A stretch of DNA of 64,000 nucleotides from Mycocentrospora acerina. Lineage: Eukaryota > Ascomycota > Dothideomycetes > Pleosporales. The notes under the pieces are model-generated. The model had not been told where the DNA came from and made no database searches. It was given only the letters and a program-made list of their open reading frames with translations. The position numbers and the translations under genes were made by a program. Positions within the stretch are counted from its first letter, which is position 1, and the number at the start of each line of letters is the position of its first letter. The stretch lies in assembly GCA_022701365.1 (NCBI GenBank), contig JAKUHH010000072.1:620001-684000 (forward strand), read 5' to 3'. This document shows, piece after piece, positions 1-13,700 of this stretch.

Positions 1-3000
1 GCAAGGCAGCAACTCATCCCCTCTATAGACAGGTCACCCTCGTCAATAGCACCCGTGGCCTTGTAAATTATGAGACCTGCAAACCTGGAACTTTATCGTC
101 GCAAAATTGTTTTCGATCAACACATGTGAGAGCCCAATAATGAGAAAAAATCGGGACGGGCCACATTATGATCAAGGCCATTGTTTCGTAGACGGTGAGC
201 CGCTGTCAAAAACTTTGATGTTTAGAAATTCCGACGTGTGAGCGTCACTTGACTGGCCAGCATGGGGAAATGAGACTTAGCCAGGCGTCCCAAAGGAAGA
301 TTTGGAATTCTAGCGACAGACATGCAAAAAGAAACGGAAAAGATCGATGCACGTTGGCGGATAGGTTTCAGAAAGGTTGATGGAAGACTAGGATCTCTAT
401 TGGTTCGGCGCAGATCATTCGTTAATCTGATCTTGGAGATCATCGCCGGGGTTCCCTGCTCAGTATGTCACCATAATTCTTGTTCGTCACCAGTGGGATG
501 GTATAACGCCGTGGTTCTCGCGGCATCTCAACAACCGTGGGCAAATCCAAATTGCCAGCAAAAGCATGCTTTTAGCCTTCATACAGAGGCATCATCGACG
601 CCGACCATCGCTCACCCTCGTCATCCGTCAAGCCGGAGGATCCCGGCCATATTGAAGGCGGGGCAAGCAGCATGTCCGGACCTTGTTTGTGCAACATGCT
701 GTGTGCTTCGTGACTACATGAGATTTTTGTCGCCGACCTCTTATGTTGCACAGCGCGATACACTATCAAAGAGAAAATTGACTGGTTCTGTCACCTACCG
801 ATTAAGTGCTTTCTCCTGTCTCTTGCTTGATGAACTATTCGACGCTGAATGGGTGTCTTGATTGTGCGTGTGTATGCGTGTAGGCAATTGGAGACGGGAA
901 CATCTTGTCCAACCCGCCAATCCGTGCATCGTTCTGCTTCCCTCCCGCGCAACTCCTTCTGCGTACGGAGGAGGGTGGTCCTTGCTAGGGCAGTCCCGTG
1001 AAGAATTACAGCCTTAAGCGAATCGTGATTAGTGAAGACTGGATAGCGCGGATAAAATCAACGAAGAGCCGCCGCTTGTACAGGGACCAGCAACTTGGTA
1101 ACAGCGGATGCGACGTCGTCATAAATTTTGTTATACTACGAATAGGCACAGCGGGCGCGACAATTGCACGTAACACAACGGGGAAGAGAGCATGGCAGTC
1201 ACAGCTCTGGCATTATTTTTTTCTCACCATTCGCCTAGACCCCAAGAATGAATATCTGGAATTGGTACAAGCCAGGCACGACGTGAGCCACACTTGTCGT
1301 TGGAACGACCGTTGGTCCCAGAGTACGGGAACTTGCGGGCGCCCGATATGTGCTTTTTCTGCGGCTGACAGAGACACGATCGACCAACCAGGGTTGGGGG
1401 AGCTTCCAAATCTCCTCCCACGACCAAGGAGAAGCGCGCAGACTACTCCGATCGTATTAGAAGGGTTGACTGTTGAGAAATGGCATGCCGTTGCACCTCC
1501 GTAAAACACGGTCGCGCTAGGGTACGTCAGCTCAACCAGGGGCGCCCACAATTGTCACAGCTTTGGAGTGCTAGAGCAAAGCAAACACGATGCACGGTAG
1601 AAGAATGCAATCGCACTGAATAGGTGAAGCACACCGGGGCCCTGGTCGAGCTCGCTTTCCCATGGAAAGCAGGATGAGATTCTGCGGCTGCTGCAGTCTG
1701 TAGAGGCTCCAGGCTCTGACAAGATCGGCCATGGCGACCGTTAAGCCATGCAAGCCAAGCGATGATGATAGCGAACCATGGGGCGGACGACTGGAATGAG
1801 TGATGGGACAAGCAGTGCACGAATCAATGCTTCGGAAGCTGTGTGTGCCGGGTGGCGCTGGTTCTGGAAAGGGGATAGCGCGGCACGGGCCACCCACAGT
1901 TTTGAGCAGCTTCAGCTACGCCTTACCACTTGCGAGTCGTAACAACAGCTCGTGCACAGGAGAGCCAGGCGAGGGTGCTGTGCCTGCACGGGACAGACGA
2001 GTGTCGCGTGGGGCCTGGAGTAAGGATGCGTCGAGGATGGGCGGGCGGCATCTATTTTGGCAGCGATTGTGTATCACATAGACAGGCGTGGGCGGGCGCT
2101 GCCTGGAGGCGCTCGACGCAGGGCGGCATGGGCCAGCAGAATCGGCTGTCGTGCGGTCATGTCGACCATCTCGACGCTGAATCAAGGAGAAATCGATAAT
2201 CGTCAAAAATGCCCACATTCGCGCAAGCGTGCTGGATCGTGCCGACCGTCGAGTGTGAGCAAAACGGTCTGGCGTTGGCGAACCCGCGGTCTGCCCTTCC
2301 CAAAGCGTGCGTGGCAGCCCCAAACAGGCAGCGGCCCTTGAAGATTTGAATTCAGATGGCCGACGCGGGTTGGCTGGCGCTTCCCAGCAAAGTGGGCGGC
2401 CTTCGTCCCGTCGGCAGATCCGTCGACCAACGACGGCCCTGGGGAGCGCTGTTGCAGAGTCTGCGCGTGCCCAGCAGCTGGTGGTGCTGCTGGCTGAGGG
2501 CGAGGCAGTGGTGGTGGTGGGCGGTGGGCATCGCCGGCAAGGGTGCAGGTGCTGTCGTGCACCGACGGCAGCAGCAGCGACGAGGGGGAGGTTTCAACCT
2601 CCGGGAGAACGACAGACGCCAGCCTGCCAGACACCCGGAAAGGGACGCTGCCTGCCAAGCGCACCTCGCCGAACTCGTGTCCTGCTTCAAGGATAGGACG
2701 ATCCCCGTCGGCGCCCGGTCCACCGTCAGTGCTCCAATACCCGTTTGATCGGCGGGCGAGTGCTGACTGCAACGTGCATCGTGCGGCGCCCACCAGCTGC
2801 TGGGGAACAGGTGCCTGTCAGGACGCAGACACGACCAACGCTGGGCCGTTGCCGTGGCCAGCTGGGGGCGTCCGGCGAGAAGAGGCGAGCGCCAGTCCAG
2901 GACGCGCTCGCTGACTTGGTCTGGCAATGATCCTCTGGAGGCGTGCACCGCGACCAACGCACCCACGGAACCACGTCTGCTCAGACAAGACAGAGTCGGG

Positions 3001-4194
3001 CCAGCCAGGGCTCTGGAAGCCGTGGGCGTCGTCCGCCATCAGCTGCTGGCGCTCGTGAGGCTGCTCATATTTGCTTTGCCTGAGCCAGCAGGCATGTATC
3101 GCGGGTGGGGGTATCTTTGACTGTCTCCCTGCTGTCCTCAAAACACGCCCTCGCCCTGCCCTGTCGTCTGCACCGCCATGAATCGACGGCGAAACGGCCA
3201 GGGCCCCTGCCTCAGGCGCGAGCGTTGCAAGGGGGAGCACTCTGCTAGCAGCGCATCCAGGATGCTATTGCGACGCTTGGCATGCGCTTTCGTTTTGCTG
3301 CCGCCCCAAGACGGCGCCGGGCGAGCGCCATACGCCATGCCACGATGTGATACAGGGTACCGCTTGAATCCGACGATCTGGTCCACTTCCAGGGAAATCG
3401 TTGCTGGGGACGGCGTCGACAACGATTACTTTAGCCCCTCGCTGTTCGGGGCCTACTAGTGACCCAGAACGCCGCATGACGCCTCACCACGCTCCCTATC
3501 CACCACCTCACCATCGCCTTAGCCGCATCTTTCAAAAGCAGAGCCATCGCTCCCATCCTGCCCGCTCGGAACAAGCCAATAGCCCCTCGACCCCCTTGGC
3601 GCCTGCCCACTACACTACCCGCTCCCCGCGCCGCTGTGATATATACCGTCCGTCGCCTGTTTGGCTCGTTACCGTTGGCTCTTAAACATCCACACACCGC
3701 TTCAACAACGCTTTTGCTAAACCATCATCAACCACCCTCCGAACTGTATTCCTCACCGACAACACTCAAACATTACTGTAAGTCTGCTCTTGTTCTTGTC
3801 CCCACTTCCACCATCACATGTCCCTGTCTCCATCGCCCACCATCTTTCCATGTCCTGTTCCATGCCAGTCCTGCCATTACTACTCTGTAACGTTTTCAAA
3901 CGAAAACACGCCACTTCTCTCCCCCTCCACTCCAAAAAAAACCATGACCCTATCAAGTCCTTCTTTGCTGTGTCTACACGTCAAGATTAGTTTGTATCAA
4001 GTAAGACTGACCAGGACCACAGTACACTCAAAGGACCATCAACCGTCCTTTCAGGCACCAGAATAGCCACAATCTATTCCAACGTGTCGTGGGCTTGCTC
4101 TAGTAGATTGGCTCTTGTCATTTCTACTACTGCAACAATCAATTGAGATTCTTTCATTCCATTCACCCCACACTTTTTTGTCCAGTCATTCACA
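1..4194. other. Upstream and leader region of flbD; no supported gene
   Basis: I see no open frame here with a recognisable domain or a convincing spliced model. Positions 2,000-3,200 are GC-rich and carry overlapping open frames on both strands, which is what CAG/CTG-rich DNA gives by chance. From about 3,480 the plus strand becomes strongly pyrimidine-rich (CCACC, CTCC, TTCC), as is usual for fungal core promoters and leaders. The stretch is best read as the promoter and long leader of the developmental regulator at 4195. Confidence 0.5.
3778..4022 (+). promoter_or_regulatory. Candidate 5' UTR intron of flbD
   Basis: A consensus donor GTAAGT at 3778 is followed by a CTGAC branch-like motif at about 4007 and a CAG acceptor ending at 4022, about 170 bp before the flbD start codon. 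Several upstream ATGs lie in the interval, including one at 3818 that opens an 82-codon frame; splicing would remove most of them. This is inferred from splice signals only. Confidence 0.35.
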
Positions 4195-5343
4195 ATGGTC
4201 GCACATCGACGCGGCCCATGGTCGCAGCACGAGGACCAATGGCTTGTCAATCTTGTTGCTCGTAATGGCCCACACAACTGGGTTCGCATTTCACAGGAGA
4301 TTGGGTCACGATCACCGAAGCAGTGCCGAGAACGGTACCATCAAAACCTGAAGCCTTCCCTCAACCATGATCCTATCACACCAGAAGAGGGGGAGTTGAT
4401 CGAAAAGATGGTGCATGAGATGGGCAAGAGATGGGCGGAGATTGCGCGACGTCTCAAAGGCCGAAGCGACAACGCCGTGAAGAATTGGTGGAACGGCGGT
4501 CAAAACCGAAGAAAGCGCAACCCAGAGCGTCCTGATTCTCGATCACACGAGCAGATGCATCCCTCCCAAGCTGGCTATCACTACGCACCAGGACCCCAGA
4601 GTTTACCCCACCATGAAGAGCAGCAAGTTTCTTCTTATCACAGCTCACGCAGACCCTCAATCAGCTACACAGTAAACTCTCCTCATGCGCTTAAACTTCC
4701 GCAACCCCAGCGTTACGAGATGTTTGGATCACGGCCTCTGCCCCTCGAGCTTCCGGCCTATGGTCAGCCTACCATTGCTCGAGCACGGGGTTTCGAAACG
4801 CCTATGCCCTCCCCTTCAGGCTACTCGATCGTTTCCACAGATGGGGCTCCGTCCCTGATTACAGACACTGGATCTGAATCACGCTCGCCGCGTGGGGCAG
4901 CATCGCCCCTCGACATCACACTAGCACCTCTGGTCGGAGGAAGGGACGAGCGTAGGAATTCATGCATACGTTACCTGCCCTCAACAGGCTTTGCATCAGA
5001 GGATGACGCTCACTCGGCACCCTACGACCCATACAGACCTCGTGGCACCTTCCAGTTACCACCTATGCATCGTAACGAAGCACCGCCATCTGTTCCTGCC
5101 TTCAGAGAGCCAGCCTCACAACACCTCCATCACCATCGTCTTCCACAATCAGCGACTCTCAGCGTTCTACAACGGCCTCTGCCTCCTTTCCAGCATCTCA
5201 CAGAACCTTCTACTCCTAGCGCAGTTTCCAGCCCCGTATCAAGGCCATTATCATCATCATATTCCCGTCCGGCACTACCACTTGAGACAAGGAGTGCACC
5301 TGTCTCTCCTAAGGACAAGATGAGCCTGAAGAACATTATGTAG
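4195..5343 (+). CDS. flbD: FlbD-like R2R3 Myb regulator of conidiation
   Basis: Single-exon gene of 382 residues. The N-terminus holds two Myb/SANT repeats (about residues 5-55 and 56-106) with the conserved tryptophans and the motifs SRSPKQCRERYHQNLKPS and GRSDNAVKNWWNG, which are near-invariant in the Aspergillus FlbD family. FlbD is a nuclear DNA-binding protein that, in Aspergillus, helps activate brlA and start conidiophore development. The rest is low-complexity, rich in Pro, Ser and His, ending in a short basic tail (KDKMSLKNIM). It is somewhat longer than A. nidulans FlbD because of the disordered C-terminus. The start is fixed by the family's M-x-x-H/R-RRGPW opening. The leader is long, pyrimidine-rich and contains upstream ATGs, suggesting translational control. 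Confidence 0.93.
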   Translation: MVAHRRGPWSQHEDQWLVNLVARNGPHNWVRISQEIGSRSPKQCRERYHQNLKPSLNHDPITPEEGELIEKMVHEMGKRWAEIARRLKGRSDNAVKNWWNGGQNRRKRNPERPDSRSHEQMHPSQAGYHYAPGPQSLPHHEEQQVSSYHSSRRPSISYTVNSPHALKLPQPQRYEMFGSRPLPLELPAYGQPTIARARGFETPMPSPSGYSIVSTDGAPSLITDTGSESRSPRGAASPLDITLAPLVGGRDERRNSCIRYLPSTGFASEDDAHSAPYDPYRPRGTFQLPPMHRNEAPPSVPAFREPASQHLHHHRLPQSATLSVLQRPLPPFQHLTEPSTPSAVSSPVSRPLSSSYSRPALPLETRSAPVSPKDKMSLKNIM

Positions 5344-8300
5344 ATCTTTTTATTTGTTTCGCGCTTCGGCTATATACCCCATCTTGCCTTGTACATGGTT
5401 ACTTTGCAAGTTCATACATATATATTATAATCATGATCATATCCCTCCCACATGCTGCCAGTTTCATGTTCATTGTTCACTCAAAACTGACGATCTTGAC
5501 CCGTTTTGGCGCTTGCTCCGTCCATGTAGCGGTAAATACCACCAGCAACCGGTTGACCCAGTGTCAGTGACCTTAACCTGTGAGCCAGTGATGTTATCCA
5601 TAGATGCCTCCGCACATCCTCATTTTACTTCACCAGTGACACGTTTTCTAAGGCACACGAAACTGCAGTTGTGGAAGATCTGCGTTATTTGGAACTTGTG
5701 AGACACGAGATTCTTTTCGTCCAAAGATCGACACCATCGACACTCCACCATCGTTTGTCACCGATCTGAGTCAACCCACATAGTCTGGCCGTTTCAAACG
5801 ATACACGACCGGCCTTTCAACGTCTGCACTTACACTCTAGCACCTCGCTTCATTGGCTCTGCCTTTTTCCCACGGGATTTTATGATTCGCTCGGCGCTGG
5901 CAACACGAAAGGGGGAAAGTGGAGCATCAGCAGTGGAGCAGATCTCAGCGCGCGTTACGCCAGCTGGCAGCGTTCTTATCGCGGCAACGTGTGCGGGAGA
6001 GTCTTTGAGCCACTGACATATTCCTTCCACTCGCCTCGCTGGTGGACGCAAGAGTGTAAAGGCGACGAGTAAGCTGTCTTGGCTGGAATGACTGCGCATA
6101 TGTATGTGCATGCATCCAATTCTGATGTCCTCATCGCCCAAGGGGAATTGATCCGAGCAATGGTATTGGATCTACGAGTCGGGTCCACAGATCTGCCTGT
6201 CCCCCCGGGTCCGATCATGGTCCAAAATGTGATGCATGCCTCCCCCGTGACGTCCATAATCGTCAACCAAATACTTCAACGCTTCTCGATCTGTCTAACG
6301 CACCGGACCTAAAAAACCCTCTCAACGTCAACGTTCTGCGTTACGGTCGGCGACCAGATTTGGCGCTAGCAACGGCTGCGATGGGCGTCCAGAGGTAGCC
6401 CGTTGAGGGTGCATTGCACTTCTTGGCTTTGCGCCATCCTCAAGTGTGCATGATCGAGGGAAGTGTAGAGGGTAGCGCGGGGTGTGTCCGGGCGCCAGGT
6501 GTTGCTAGGGTCGGCGAGGTGTCGAATCTTGTGACTTACCGTTGAGTTGGGCGGATAGATGGGTACAATTTTCATGGTAGGAACTTTATTTTGCAGGTGG
6601 GTTTTGCCTGGGTAAAGGGGGCGTTATGCTAATGTATGTAGTTCTTTTGTGCCGAGGTGGGTTACTCGTATTTGTTTTGTCTTCCCACCATCTTGGATGT
6701 CGTAATCTGTGGTGGTATATGTGGTGATGTCACGCCACTAGTTATTTGCCATGTTGCTCTTGTCGCACTTGCTTGGCTCTAAACTGTCAAAATATCAAAC
6801 TACGGATCTGTACCTAGATGTTAGGTGGTCTCTTCTGGTAGACTTCTCGTAGTACAACCAGACTTGGCCATGACTGATCGTGTTCGCATCCGTATAGCAG
6901 TAAAAACGGCTAATGCGCTGGTAGCAACGTCAACAACGTTCGCTGGTTCGCAGAGAAGTGGAGCGAGCCGTGGCTGTCCGCCGCCCGTTTTTTTCTTCAA
7001 ACGTGTCAAGAGCCCGTTGCATCCGGTTCTCCACTGTATCCACTGGCCTCGTACACACTCAGTCCAGATGTAGTCGGATTCCCCTTTCTGGATGCACTCG
7101 CAGATACAGAAGGAGAACAAAGGAGGCTGACTTCTACTCACATGACGTTGCTTTTTTGATTCAGATGAAACATGCGGTCCCAGGAGTTTGGTGTATCAAC
7201 GCCAGATGGACACGCACTGATGCCCTTTGGGACCTGATTCAAGAAAGACACTACCTATTCGCTTACGCTGTCCCAGTCTAGTATGCACCGCGTTGGCAGC
7301 GGCGAGTTCTGCAACCGCTCGGAGCCAATTGCTCCGCTTCACTCTAGCACTTGCGAATTGCGTGCAGCGGCAAATATCTCCACATGTTCTGGGTCGAGCA
7401 GGCGTAGTAGGCCATAGAGTTTGCACACTGTAAACACAAATGCATAGTAATTGTCATGCTGGGCTAAAATAGTGAGGAAATCATTTCCCAGACTGCTGGG
7501 AAAGAGCGTGTACAGCAGATCATCTTACTGCGCCTCCCAAGACTGCCGATCAGACCCTTATTATGTTAGACGAACAGGTTCAGGGGGACAGGTCGGTCGG
7601 CCTCGGTATTTCCTAAATTCAATCTAGACGTTCCTCGTGGCATAAGACTGCTTCATTATACTTTCGACACCTTCTTTGTGAAGGACTAACAGCATCTGTA
7701 AAGCCTGAAGTTAGCAACTCAATGTCGTCCAATCCCCGTCGTTCTCAAAGCGAGACAGGTACTAACTAGAAGCTCCATCATTCAATCTGTGTATGAGCCG
7801 GACGAACCTTCTCAGTGGTGAGATGTCACTAATTGAACGAACCAACACATTCACCAAGTAGTTGCATCACTGGCATTGCAACAAGCCCCATCGTCCCCTT
7901 TACAGTTTCGCCCCTCTCTAACAGATAACAAGATTGCAGAGAGACAGCCTTGAAAAAAAACCTATCTCAATGAGACTTGTGGATGTCTGACTACATTTTA
8001 CTACGACCATAAGTGTCTGCCCGCTTTACGAAAATTGCTAGAGAATGTGTCTCATCGGGATCAGCTTGGAGCAACTTGTGATTCCAAAGAGATTGTTGCG
8101 TGACTCTGGTGCTGATCATGTTTGCCGACACCCGGGAGCTTCCTACTTGGGAACTGACGCGGTAGATGATCAGCGGGTTCGTGTGAAATGAGAGTGCTGG
8201 GTTAGTAGATGCGACAAGATTTGGCTGCAATTCAGACGAGACGACATGAAGAAATCATATCTCAAGTAACTTTCACAAGACGCTGGAAGGTAAGTTGCTG

Positions 8301-10644
8301 AAATTTAAATTATTGCTGGAATTAATCTGTCAGTGTTTGGCAATAGATGGTAACTAGGTACAGCGGGCCACGAGATGCGCGGTAACGAATGTCTGTAATA
8401 TCCAATACCTTTGATGTTGTTTCGAATTAATCATTGCATAGACGCCTCTTCAATTAACTTTTCTTCCTCTCTTGTATTCAGAAGACGCTTGCTACCGCCC
8501 CTGTGTAATATTAGAACATAGTCGACCACAGTCGTCCGAAAATCGAAGGTTCGGACTCAGCATGGACTTTGTGACATTCTCAAAGCCAGACCTACCTAAG
8601 CTTGACTCATTTTCTGTTCAGCCATTTCATTCACAGTCAAAACTGTGAGTGAAATGTCGTATCGGTGGCGATCTCGCCCACACATGGAGTTTGAGATTGA
8701 TAGAAAACAAGTCATGGATGCCGCAGTGCAACCGAACGAACGTGCTCTCAGAATCGTTGAGTTTTCATGTTAATGCTTTCCTATGCAGAAATCCACTCAC
8801 CACAAGAAGGACCGACTATATACCGATTGTAATCATAAGAAAATCAAGTCGGTGGCCAGAAGCCCTCATAATGGGCTGTTATTGACGTCGTTAGCTATTT
8901 GCAAACCTTGTGGCAACACCCGCCGTGGGGAAAAACGGAACCTGCCGTGCGGTTGATATTGCCACGAGCAATTGACGATCCAATCCAACCCAATGCCTCA
9001 ACTTCCCCTTGGTGACACGGTCAAACTCCATGTACTGACAGAGCGTTCGCGGCCACGCGTGCCACGTACTTCCGTCTCATGAAACTCACGGAAGAGCTAC
9101 GATCTATGGTGCACACCGCACTCTTGTCACTTTGCGAACGGCTCACAGTAGTGGATTATCAAACTAACCAAGACTCACTCACTCACTTACTCAGAAGGAG
9201 GCTTAGTATCGATCATGTACGCATTCTCGTCACTTGTACATACTCGATTGCTTTTCCTGTGACATGCCGCCAAGTGAATGAGGAGGCCAAAGCAATTACT
9301 ACAAAAGTAGTGAGCGGAAAGAGAGGCAACCCCTGAGGCTCATGCTTTTGCTCATTTTTCAAGACGAGTCGATGCGAATGTTGGAGCTGGGTTTTGAAGT
9401 GCCGGCATCGGTCAGCATGGAAGAGAATTATCTCGTGTATCAGTATTCCTCTCGGCCAGTAACTTCAAGACCTCCAGCAGTTTAAATATTCCACACCGAC
9501 GCTCGTTTACGATACGTCATGAGGAGAGCGGGTTGATTTCAAGCATCTCTCTTGTCACGCAACTTTACATTGAGCCTTTCCTTGCCGAATCCTTCCCTCG
9601 GGTTAATAAAGGCATTTAGTTTGCTGTTTTTCAATAGACATACTCGTCTTCCGTAGAAAATGTGACCGTGAGTATTGCACAAATTAAAGGCATTGGATGG
9701 AACATAACCATGTGCGGTGACTCAGTGAGCAGAATCCTGCCTGCTTTTGCTGTAGCTGACGAGATAGCAGCAAAAACAACCAGCGATCTAGCGCCCGGAT
9801 ACAAGACGGAAATCTCATTGAGGACAACGCGTGCGGTAGATTCTATCAGCACGTAAAGCTGGCTCGAAGACAGGACGAAGACGTGGGGTACAAGGATTTC
9901 AAGTAAAACATTTGGCGTGTAACGTGGTAACACCCGCATTACCTCTTGCAAGATCAAGTGTACGAATGTATTTAGCAAAAGAATCGACACGATTATACAC
10001 AGTTTGCCTACAAACTGGCTTAGATGCGGAATGCCAACACGGCACAAGTATAAGAGCCTCCAGTTGCGGTGGGCGAACTGGTGTGTTATCCGTACATCCA
10101 ACAACACATAGGGAAGCCAGAGTATCTGTATCGTGCAAAGCATTCAGGATGCTAGGACAACGTTTGCTAAGGCAATTCAGAGCAAATCACACAAACTGTG
10201 CCGGTCATAGCGATTGGCAGACAATCCGTCTCAATTGTCACTAATCGTCATGTTCTGGATATCTCAGGTTGATCAGCGAGATCCTTGTGCGATCCAGACC
10301 TAAATGTTCAATGACCTCAATGGAAATCTGATGGATTCGTCTGACATGGCCAACTAAATTCTCACACTTCCATGTTCGTGTACACGGATGCAGTTGCAAG
10401 CTCAGGCGATCCCTTCGAGATTCACCGAACTCTGATGAAGCAATACTATATGCGACCGGATTCCTCCAACTCCGAGAGTCTGCAAGCTGAAAATAGCAAG
10501 TTGTGCCAAAGGTACTATTTTTGTAATGTGAGGGTCTGAGCTCGGCAACGCCAGCCCCGCCGCCAAAAAAAATGCCGGCTGCTATCGCCGACATGCAACA
10601 AAAAGCAACCTCACAACAGCGAGACAAAAAGCAAAAAGATGAAG
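5344..10644. other. Gene-poor interval
   Basis: The first few hundred bases are the presumed flbD 3' region. Beyond that I find only short, overlapping frames without domains or splice-consistent extensions. Base composition drifts towards AT after about 7,400. I cannot see transposase, reverse transcriptase or helicase motifs, nor long terminal repeats. Confidence 0.5.
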
Positions 10645-10732
10645 CGACCAATGTGGGACTCGAACCCACAGCCTCAGCCTTACCGGAGCGGATGCTTAGG
10701 AGGGCTGCGCGCTACCATTGCGCCAACCGGCC
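10645..10732 (-). tRNA. tRNA-Arg (anticodon CCU) with a 16-nt intron
   Basis: The minus strand folds into a complete cloverleaf: a 7-bp acceptor stem starting GGCCGGT (with G-U pairs) and closing on ATTGGTC with discriminator G; a D arm GCGC-AATGGTA-GCGC; an anticodon stem CAGCC/GGCTG; a five-base variable region; and a T arm GTGGG-TTCGAGT-CCCAC. The anticodon loop reads CU-CCU-A and is interrupted after position 37, the canonical tRNA intron site, by 16 bases. Removing them restores a seven-base loop with anticodon CCU, which decodes AGG (Arg). It stands alone in a gene-poor region. Confidence 0.9.
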
Positions 10733-13700
10733 ATTGCTTGTTGCGGGAAGTTGGCAATCCGGCGTAATTATATTGCTTTGTCTGGTGCAGAGTCATGCCC
10801 ACACTCACTGTAGAGCATTTTCCTGCTGAAGGGCCCAGGATGTTTTTTATGGCCGAAGAGGTCGACAATGCGGGGCTGTCTTTGTGCGAATAATCGGTGT
10901 CGAATCGGCCGCTAATCTGTACCGAGCCCACATGGATTGCCTGTCCACCGTTGATCATGCAAGAGGTGGCTTCGATGTCGCCAGCACCCGTGGATAGGAC
11001 TGTTGTAAGCAAGAATTGTTTGTGCTGTCGTATTTTCTTGGAGCAAGGAACGGGGAGCTGGCGGACTACAATGGCCAAACAAGGCGGTGACGGAGACAAC
11101 GACTTGTTGAACAAAAGAAAACGCGTTGGAGATGCGGCATTTGGGCTCAAGTCACGAAGAAGACCAGCATTTGCAAAGACAGACTGTACAGCGCATGGTA
11201 GACACGAAGCTAGATAGGGGAGATGAGGCTAGCCGATTATGTCATGTCGCAACGTCGCTTCTAACCTTCCCAGCCACAATCACAAGTATCGCCTTCATTG
11301 AGCAACAATCCACGTATATGAATTTTCACAGCCCAGATGGTTCATTGAAGGCTTTTCATGATGTTAACATGTAATTAAAGCTGCCACTGTACCTTTCACT
11401 CTGCTAATTTTCGTTCTGAAACGATAACCATGGTCTCAATCCAAGACTTATGATTACAGTCTCCAGAAATGATGTTGGCCTGAGCAAACGCGTAGCTGCT
11501 ACACTCAATACCACTATGTCTTACCAAAGTACATCACTCATCTTAGTTAGAATTGAGCCTTGGTATAGCGATTTTCTGTAGTTAACTATTCGATCTGGGT
11601 CGTATGCTTGTGTTATGGTATATTTGTTATGTGATCTTGCCTACTCCTCATCACTGCTGTTGGTTGTTTACCGCCGACGACAGCTTCTGCTTGAATACCA
11701 AGGACGACAACATGGAACACGACACCATTGCTAAAGCTGCCCAAGCCCTTGAAAGTTAGACGGATGTGGCGGGCCGGAGCATTGTTCAAAAGTTGTTTCG
11801 TTCATATAGAATGAAGAAAAAAGGGCAAATATATGAAAAAAGTCCAGGACGAAGTGTTTTCGGAGATCGGAAATGATCTTGAAAGTTACCTCGAGATTTT
11901 AAGATGCTGATAAATGGTTCGAAAGAGGTCCTTTCTGTGCTTTTTGACATACGGCAGACTAGTTGCTTGCAAGGTCATAACAAGAACCTACCGCTAAAAA
12001 TATGGTTACTGTCTATATTATGCATTCATTAGTGTCTATTACGAGACCTGATGAGGTTAATTGAAAAATAACTTATTTCAGAAATGAGAAGCGTAGTGTG
12101 CGGGTTTCCAATTGTTTCTTATTTTGTTGGTCACTGACCGGGAAAGGAGCGACCAAGAGCCCTATAGATCCGCCTTCATAGTCACCAGATAGTACGATAC
12201 TTTGTAAAAAAATTATACAAGCCATCCGGGGTTAGACAGTAATGGTGCGCATGTGGTTCTTCTGAGGTCCTTCGTGCTCTTGGGCAGGATTGTATCTCGT
12301 CACGATCTGGTCACGATAATCAAGATAACGTCTGCATTAATTGTCTCCCTTTGCCACTTGAGTGCGCTAAGTTTTTTCGCATCAATTTTGACGTTGAGCT
12401 TGAACCCCTCACGAGTGTTCTTTCAGAGACCAAAGTACGTCATATACGAAAAGTCTCATAGGGATTTTGAGTAATTTTCGATTGCACAGAGCCTAAAACA
12501 TCTGATTTACACAAATTAATTGCATATAGTTTTATTTAGTATAGAATGAATCATACATATTGTGAAAATTCTCAGAAGTGAGTGGAATTAGACAATAGTA
12601 CGTCGTGATACCAGCATACTAAGATAAGTAGTCTGATATATTTCTCAACCTCAGCCGCAACCACAGTGCTTCATTCCAGTGATCATGTGTCCGACAATCC
12701 ATCTCACTTGATATATAATAGATAGCTGAACCTGTCAGCTCTAATGTTAGGGTAGATGTCAATGAGTACTCACAAACAAAAATTCATTAAATCATCAACC
12801 CAATCCTTCACTCAGCAAGCGCTTGGTGAGGCGTACTCTCCATCACAAACGAAACGCGTTTCGAGTTCACCATTGGCGAATCTGCTAGACTTTTCCTTGA
12901 CCATCCAGGCAGATTAAGCGTATGAAAGCCCCGCCCAAGCAATGCAAGGCACAGAAGAGGTAGCTTTGGATGCAACCTTTGTGCCAAAGTGAGCAAGGCG
13001 ATACAGCTTATGATCATTCCGAGCAGGGAGCACAGGACCAGCAGGGTTGAGGGAGTCTCTTCGATCAAGCTGTGAGCGTTGAGACTGTGCGCGAGTGCTG
13101 ACTGCGACTTCTTTTTCATTACTGGCTTGGGGCATGACGGACGAGCTGATACTTTTGACAGAAGATTACGGAAGGCGGTGTCGAAAAAAAGAGCTTTGGA
13201 GTTGATTGCGTGAATGGGCATGTCGTGGTTGTAATGGCGAATTTGGTATTAAGGTATGTAGAACTTGTTTACTTTGACAAGTCAGCAAAATGCTTTATCG
13301 ATTTTCCACATTCAGGAAGCTCGTGGATACCGCTGAGTGATGGGTAGACTTACGATGTGAAGTCGTAATGTGTGCAAGAGATCGAGAGGCAATGATATGA
13401 ACGTGTCCAGCACGATAAATGCCAACATGCGCAATTCTGTACCTCTTATATTTGCATTTCGAACATTTTCGACATACGGAAGTATCTCTGCCGGAAAGCA
13501 TTTCGCAAGTGGTTATTCAGAAAGGACTAATGTGGCCGCACGCTTTGCCTGATGCGGTAGAACCGGTGAAACATCCGAAAAATTCCGCATACACCGGTTG
13601 CCTCGCGTCCACCTGCTGATTTACCATAACCCTTTTGGAGCAGTTCATGCGAAACTTCGGACCTCATTCTTGCATTCCCACAGCTGATGGCGTTTCTAGA

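Noticed and set aside
2203..3240. Overlapping long frames in the GC-rich region upstream of flbD
   Set aside because: Composition-driven: frames are open on both strands at once and have no domain or initiation context.
10680..11150. A 156-codon minus-strand frame ending inside the tRNA
   Set aside because: It runs into the tRNA-Arg gene and has no domain.
12808..13221. A 137-codon minus-strand frame with a hydrophobic segment
   Set aside because: No domain, no signal of codon bias, and it lies in an AT-rich gene-poor stretch; a chance frame is as likely.
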